Source of the DNA: Clostridia bacterium
GTDB lineage: Bacteria > Bacillota > Clostridia > Oscillospirales > Acutalibacteraceae
DNA length: 64,000 bases
Reading direction: 5' to 3'
Assembly (NCBI GenBank): GCA_017625095.1
Contig: JAGALQ010000025.1
Span: 1-64,000, forward strand
A program made the translations under genes and the position numbers. Under the pieces are notes generated by a model. The model did no database searches, was not told the DNA's origin, and saw only the letters and a list, made by a program, of their open reading frames with translations. Positions 60,428 to 64,000 of this stretch are shown piece by piece. The stretch's first letter is position 1; each line of letters begins with the position of its first letter.

Positions 60428-61447
60428 TTATTCGCCCTTCATTTCAAGGAGCTTGACCTTACCGTCGTAAGAAGCCTGGCTGACCTTGATTGAATCGAAG
60501 ATAGCAGCTCTGATATCGTCTTCTGTTGCACCAAGCTCTACCGAATACTTGCGATCAATGAAGAGATCGATATCCATAATGTCAGCAAGTCCGTCAACAT
60601 CAATACCGCTTTCGATGCCCTTTTCGGCATATTCCTTCTTGACACCACCAAGACCCATACGCATCATCCAGGGAGCGACGCTGATAATCTTACGGTTGTC
60701 GCCCATACCTCTTGCGGCATAAACGATCTTGAGGAATTCCTTCCAAGTCTGGTTGTACATGCTGATGGGCCATGCCTTTGCGCCCTTTGACTTCTCAGCT
60801 GCACCGACAATAACCTCACCAACCTGACGGACTGTAAGCATAGCTGTACCGCCGCCGGGATACATTGTGAAGGGAAGCTTATCCATTCTCTTGATCTGCT
60901 CGATAAGAATAACCCAGACGGGCTTTCTGCCGGGCTGTGTGCCGAAAATGTAGGGAAGCTCAAGAACAGCTACATCAAAATTCTCGTCAGCATAGGAGAA
61001 TGCAACCTCTTCCTGGTCGATTCTGCTGCGAATGTAGGGATGCTTCTCTGTGAGCTTCATATCGGGACGCTCTTTTGCAAGGTATGCAAAGTAAGAGCCG
61101 AGGATAACGGCATTCTTCATACCGACTTCCTTACAGATAGGAAGAAGTCTCTTGAGAGGAGCGATGTTGCACTTGTAGTAAAGATCATAAACAGGAGCGG
61201 GAGCTTCAACTCTTTCGTCAACGCCTGCAGCGAAAACGAAACAGTCGCAGCCTGTCATCATCTCTTTGATTTCCTCGTCGCTCTTTTCATAGAGATTGCA
61301 AAGCTCGATTTCCATCTCTTCGGGGATGGGAGCACCTTCGGGAAGAGGAGGCAGAGCAACGCTCTTGACCTGATGTCCTCTTTCGATGAAAATTCTTGCA
61401 GCCTCACAGCCGAGAAGGCCTGTGCCGCCAATCATAAATACTTTCAT
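60428..61447 (-). CDS. NAD-dependent epimerase/dehydratase-family (extended SDR) protein
   Basis: This 339-residue Rossmann-fold protein has the N-terminal MIGGTGLLGCEAARIFIERGH cofactor loop, FVFAAGVDER and a YIRSRIDQEE region where the usual YxxxK is not evident. LELPYIFGTQPGRKPVW and MYPGGGTAMLTVRQVG follow the extended SDR/NmrA-like plan. Loss of the canonical Tyr-Lys pair may mean altered catalysis or a binding role. The start codon is at the end of a leader element shared with the DUF2764 gene. It lies downstream of the SCP2-like and transketolase genes on the same strand. The substrate is unknown. Confidence 0.82.
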   Translation of the reverse strand: MKVFMIGGTGLLGCEAARIFIERGHQVKSVALPPLPEGAPIPEEMEIELCNLYEKSDEEIKEMMTGCDCFVFAAGVDERVEAPAPVYDLYYKCNIAPLKRLLPICKEVGMKNAVILGSYFAYLAKERPDMKLTEKHPYIRSRIDQEEVAFSYADENFDVAVLELPYIFGTQPGRKPVWVILIEQIKRMDKLPFTMYPGGGTAMLTVRQVGEVIVGAAEKSKGAKAWPISMYNQTWKEFLKIVYAARGMGDNRKIISVAPWMMRMGLGGVKKEYAEKGIESGIDVDGLADIMDIDLFIDRKYSVELGATEDDIRAAIFDSIKVSQASYDGKVKLLEMKGE

Positions 61448-61525
61448 ATCGCAGTGCGATACACGGTACGCACCAAAAGTTGATATAAAAACAACGCTTA
61501 GTGCCCGGTATCTCTTCCTTTCTTC
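61448..61525 (-). promoter_or_regulatory. Leader element, copy 2 (possible translational switch)
   Basis: This copy is homologous to 19889-19966. The GATAC (61508-61512)/GTATC (61458-61462) helix and the ATCGC-act-GCGAT hairpin directly before the ATG are both kept, and they again share bases. The AAAGGAAG-like ribosome site is about 65 nt from the start codon. Confidence 0.5.
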
Positions 61526-61553
61526 AAATAATAAACTTTTTATTATAAGGCAT

Positions 61554-61590
61554 ATGCAGAGCAGTAGGTTATACCGCTCTGCATTTTTTT
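61554..61590. terminator. Hairpin after the SCP2-like gene
   Basis: ATGCAGAGC pairs with GCTCTGCAT. The T-run (TTTTTTT) is on the plus strand; on the minus strand, where the genes are, no T-tract follows, so readthrough to the SDR gene is possible. Confidence 0.5.
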
Positions 61591-61595
61591 AGATA

Positions 61596-62405
61596 TTAGC
61601 CCTGTGCGTATGCACCAACCTGCATCATAAAGTCGCCGAGCTGTGCACCGAATTCGGGTGCACCGTCCATAATAAGCTTGCCTGCCTTGACGGATTCAAG
61701 CATATCTGCAGTCTGCATAAGGATACCGAGTGCACTGTCAAAATTATCAAAGCGCATTGTGAAGAAGGGCATTGCGCGCTTGTACTCGCCTCTGCCTGCT
61801 CTTGACTTACCTGCCTTGATACGGATGTATGCACTGACCTCAGGGTAGCCGTTAACTGCCCAGGAGTAAACACGGTCGGGGCTCTTTGAAGTCCAGTCGT
61901 GTATTGCATCGTGACCGTTTTTATTAAGTGTGCTGATACCGCTGGAGAGCAGGTAGAAGTAGCACTTAACAAGAAGCTTCTTTGTTTCCTCATCCTCGGG
62001 AGCCTCTTTAGCTGTAAGGAGAGAGGACATCTTAAGAAGAACCATCATAAAGGACGCGAAAGCAGCTGTGTGCTTTGCGATACCCTTCATTTTGGGAAGG
62101 TACTGCGGCTTAATCTGACCCTTGAAGAATGCGTTGAGAGCCTCAATGCTCTTGAACTCAAGCTCAACGTGAGCGTTGTTTGTGAGCTTATCAGTGTGAA
62201 CAATCCACTCACCGTTGTTTACAACAAGGTGTGTGCCGACCTTTCCTTCGGGAACGTCGGGGCAAAGTGCACTTATCTGATAGATTGTGTGAGCGTGCTC
62301 AAACTTCTTTGCAAGGTTGGGAACATCGTTAGCAATGACCTTGATAAGCGGGATCGCAGCACAGAGGAAAATTTTATTGGTAAAAACTTCGTCTCTTGTA
62401 GACAT
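61596..62405 (-). CDS. SCP2 sterol-binding-like domain protein
   Basis: From the ATG at 62405 (AAAGGA nine bases upstream) the product has 269 residues, soluble, with no signal peptide. HLVVNNGEWIVHTDKLTNNAHVELEFKSIEALNAFFKGQ and the C-terminal IMDGAPEFGAQLGDFMMQVGAYAQ resemble the SCP2 fold, a hydrophobic pocket that binds lipids or sterols in other proteins. The central helical region is unassigned. It is 41 bases downstream of the transketolase C-subunit gene and probably in the same transcript. A lipid- or acyl-carrier role for a neighbouring enzyme is only inference. Confidence 0.6.
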   Translation of the reverse strand: MSTRDEVFTNKIFLCAAIPLIKVIANDVPNLAKKFEHAHTIYQISALCPDVPEGKVGTHLVVNNGEWIVHTDKLTNNAHVELEFKSIEALNAFFKGQIKPQYLPKMKGIAKHTAAFASFMMVLLKMSSLLTAKEAPEDEETKKLLVKCYFYLLSSGISTLNKNGHDAIHDWTSKSPDRVYSWAVNGYPEVSAYIRIKAGKSRAGRGEYKRAMPFFTMRFDNFDSALGILMQTADMLESVKAGKLIMDGAPEFGAQLGDFMMQVGAYAQG

Positions 62406-62446
62406 AAAAATCAATCCTTTCTGCCGTTATAATCTGACCGTTCAGA

Positions 62447-63457
62447 TTAAACTTCGTCGTCCCAATCGTCGTCAAGCTCAAAGTCAGCATTCATTGCCTC
62501 ACGGACTGCTGCGATGATACCGTTGGAGTCAATACCGAGTGTTGACATGATATCCTCGTGAAGACCGATGGGAGCAAACTGATCCTGAATACCGAGGCGC
62601 TTGAATGCACAGCCCTTACCTGTCTCTGCGATAACCTCTGCAACAGCAGCACCGAGACCGCCGATAACGGAGTGATCTTCTACAGTGATGATACGGCGTG
62701 TATCCATAATTGCCTTGACAACAGCTTCCTTATCAAGGGGCTTGATTGTGTGCATATTGATAACTCTGACCTTAAGACCGTCAGCGTTCTCAAGGAAGTT
62801 AGCAGCCTGGAGAGCCTGGAAAGCACAGGAACCGCAAGCGATAACTGTGATATCTGTACCCTCTTTAAGCTGAACAGCCTTGCCTACTTCGAAGCCGTAG
62901 TCTGTTGATTCATAGAGAACACGGTCGAAACCGCGGTTGATACGGATGTAGTAGGGGCCGGGGTTCTCGTATGCTGCACGAACTGCGTTGACAGTCTCAA
63001 GACCGTCTGCAGGGCAGATAAGAGTGATGTTGGGCATTGAGCGTACAACTGCCATATCGCAGATAGCGTGGTGAGTTGAGCCTGCCTGACCGAAAGATGT
63101 ACCTGCGTGTGTAGCGATAATCTTTGCGTTAACGTTCTGGTAGCAGATATCTGTGTGGAGCTGGTCAGCACTTCTGAGAGAAGCGAAAACCGAGAATGTG
63201 GAAAGGAAGGGAACGAGGCCTGCCTTAGCCATACCTGCTGCAACACCGAACATATTCTGCTCAGCGATACCTACGTTGAAGTATCTGTCCGGGAAATGCT
63301 CACCGAACATACCGATTTTTGTTGATTTACCAAGGTCAGCTGTAAGAGCGACAACATCGTCATGCTCCTGACCGAGTTCTACGAGCGTTTTGCCGTAGTA
63401 TTCAGCTGTTGAAAAAGCTGTAGATTCAGTAGCTGTATAAGTAAGTCCACCTGCCAT
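62447..63457 (-). CDS. Transketolase C-terminal subunit
   Basis: This 336-residue protein covers the pyrimidine-binding and C-terminal domains of transketolase: ALTADLGKSTKIGMFGEHFPDRYFNVGIAEQNMFGVAAGMA (with the Glu that activates TPP), HAGTSFGQAGSTHHAICDMAVVRSMPNITLICPAD and VEDHSVIGGLGAAVAEVI. Split transketolases of this type are common in Clostridia and archaea. It pairs with the N-terminal subunit encoded three bases upstream. It links pentose phosphates with fructose-6-P and glyceraldehyde-3-P. Confidence 0.93.
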   Translation of the reverse strand: MAGGLTYTATESTAFSTAEYYGKTLVELGQEHDDVVALTADLGKSTKIGMFGEHFPDRYFNVGIAEQNMFGVAAGMAKAGLVPFLSTFSVFASLRSADQLHTDICYQNVNAKIIATHAGTSFGQAGSTHHAICDMAVVRSMPNITLICPADGLETVNAVRAAYENPGPYYIRINRGFDRVLYESTDYGFEVGKAVQLKEGTDITVIACGSCAFQALQAANFLENADGLKVRVINMHTIKPLDKEAVVKAIMDTRRIITVEDHSVIGGLGAAVAEVIAETGKGCAFKRLGIQDQFAPIGLHEDIMSTLGIDSNGIIAAVREAMNADFELDDDWDDEV

Positions 63458-63460
63458 GGC

Positions 63461-64000
63461 TTATGCACCCTCCTTTTCTGCTCTCTCGCAGCGCTTCTTG
63501 TAGAATGCTTCGAGGCTCTTCTTTGCAAGTTCGTATTTCTCTTCGTTAAGAGCACCGTAGTGCCACTTGTAGTCGCCTTCCATATAGTCGACACCGCAGC
63601 CCTTGACTGTGTTTGCAACAATCATAACAGGCTTCTCTGTGTTTTCGTATGCGTAGTCGATAGCTTCGCAAAGCTCCTTGATGTTGTTACCGTCAATCTC
63701 GATAACGTGGAAGCCGAATGCACGCCACTTGTCGCAGAAGGGCTCAAGCTTCATAACTTCTTCTGTCGGGCCGTCGATCATGCACTGGTTACGGTCAACA
63801 AAAGAGATAACGTTTGTGATGTTGTAGTGAGCGATTGTCATTGCAGCTTCCCAGTTGGAGCCTTCGTCACACTCACCGTCGCCGAGGACGCAGAATGTCT
63901 TGTAATCCTTACCCTTGATCTTTGCAGCAAGACCTGTACCTGCAGCAATTGAAAGACCGTGGCCGAGAGAGCCTGTTGAAGCATCAGCACCGACAACCTT
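63461..64000 (-). CDS. Transketolase N-terminal subunit, partial
   Basis: The frame is open to the window edge, so only the last 179 residues are seen; the start lies beyond 64000. The TPP-binding motif GDGECDEGSNWEAAM is visible about 38 residues into the visible part, after ASTGSLGHGLSIAAG, and then NVISFVDRNQCMIDGPTEEV and GNNIKELCEAIDYAYENTEKPVMIVANTVKGCGV. An in-frame ATG at 63841 is internal, not the start. It forms the enzyme with the C-subunit downstream. Confidence 0.93.
   Translation of the reverse strand, partial: KVVGADASTGSLGHGLSIAAGTGLAAKIKGKDYKTFCVLGDGECDEGSNWEAAMTIAHYNITNVISFVDRNQCMIDGPTEEVMKLEPFCDKWRAFGFHVIEIDGNNIKELCEAIDYAYENTEKPVMIVANTVKGCGVDYMEGDYKWHYGALNEEKYELAKKSLEAFYKKRCERAEKEGA

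Noticed and set aside
62447-64000. Frameshifted single transketolase gene
   Set aside because: Both halves are intact, each has its own start and ribosome site, and split transketolases are normal in Clostridia.
1-64000. CRISPR arrays, insertion sequences, rRNA genes, replication origin
   Set aside because: I scanned for regularly spaced repeats, transposase motifs, rRNA signatures and DnaA-box clusters and saw none.

Overview
The window reads as chromosomal DNA of an anaerobic gut Firmicute (class Clostridia, probably an Oscillospiraceae/Ruminococcaceae-like or uncultured relative). The reasons are the Firmicute housekeeping set (YmdB, YloU/Asp23, FakA/YloV, RecG, YlmH, an AbrB/SpoVT regulator), dockerin-bearing secreted proteins, oxygen-sensitive enzymes (anaerobic sulfatase maturase, Fe-S flavoproteins) and Shine-Dalgarno sites close to AGGAGG. 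No plasmid, phage or CRISPR locus is visible.

Layout. 1-858: terminators, a palindromic repeat and aquaporin Z. 1039-5878: a four-gene cluster alternating two GPH sugar/cation symporters with two phosphoesterases. 5936-6847: aldo/keto reductase. 7086-10588: TAXI-type TRAP transporter, followed by an unassigned structured element. 10940-11806: EEP-family hydrolase. 11867-13132: NAD salvage pair nadE/pncA. 13272-20585: a reduced V-type ATPase operon of the E-DUF2764-A-B-D-I-K type with a leader hairpin. 20856-21785: glycosyltransferase. 21954-25059: membrane sulfatase with its radical-SAM maturase. 25091-27087: a 27-codon ORF and an ABC exporter. 27297-30014: a phytoene-desaturase-like flavoprotein with a ferredoxin-reductase-like partner.

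30112-37817 is accessory. Direct repeats related to the 3' end of tRNA-Ser(CGA) bracket two modules: a 1.37k-residue dockerin/GLUG surface protein, and an XRE regulator divergent from an A+T-rich surface protein with a papain-like C-terminal domain. Two 21-bp operators sit between the last two genes. 37890-47592 is one long minus-strand run: dockerin-bearing subtilase, YmdB, oligopeptide-binding lipoprotein, YloU, FakA, RecG. 47805-52016 holds an OYE/FadH-like iron-sulfur flavoprotein, a 36-residue Phe-rich peptide and two-subunit aconitase X. A 45-residue peptide with a strong promoter follows, then YlmH, AbrB and a cytidylate-kinase-like protein. 54563-60133 is a complete D-allose operon (ABC transporter, kinase, epimerase, RpiB-type isomerase). 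60428-64000 carries an SDR protein, an SCP2-like protein and a split transketolase that runs off the window.

The least explained signals are: a ~78-nt leader present twice, directly before the DUF2764 and SDR start codons, with conserved, mutually exclusive helices; the XRE operator pair; the tRNA-derived repeats around the surface-protein modules; the small peptides at 50054 and 52370; and the structured element at 10609-10706. Functional calls rest on motif reading only; no database search was possible.
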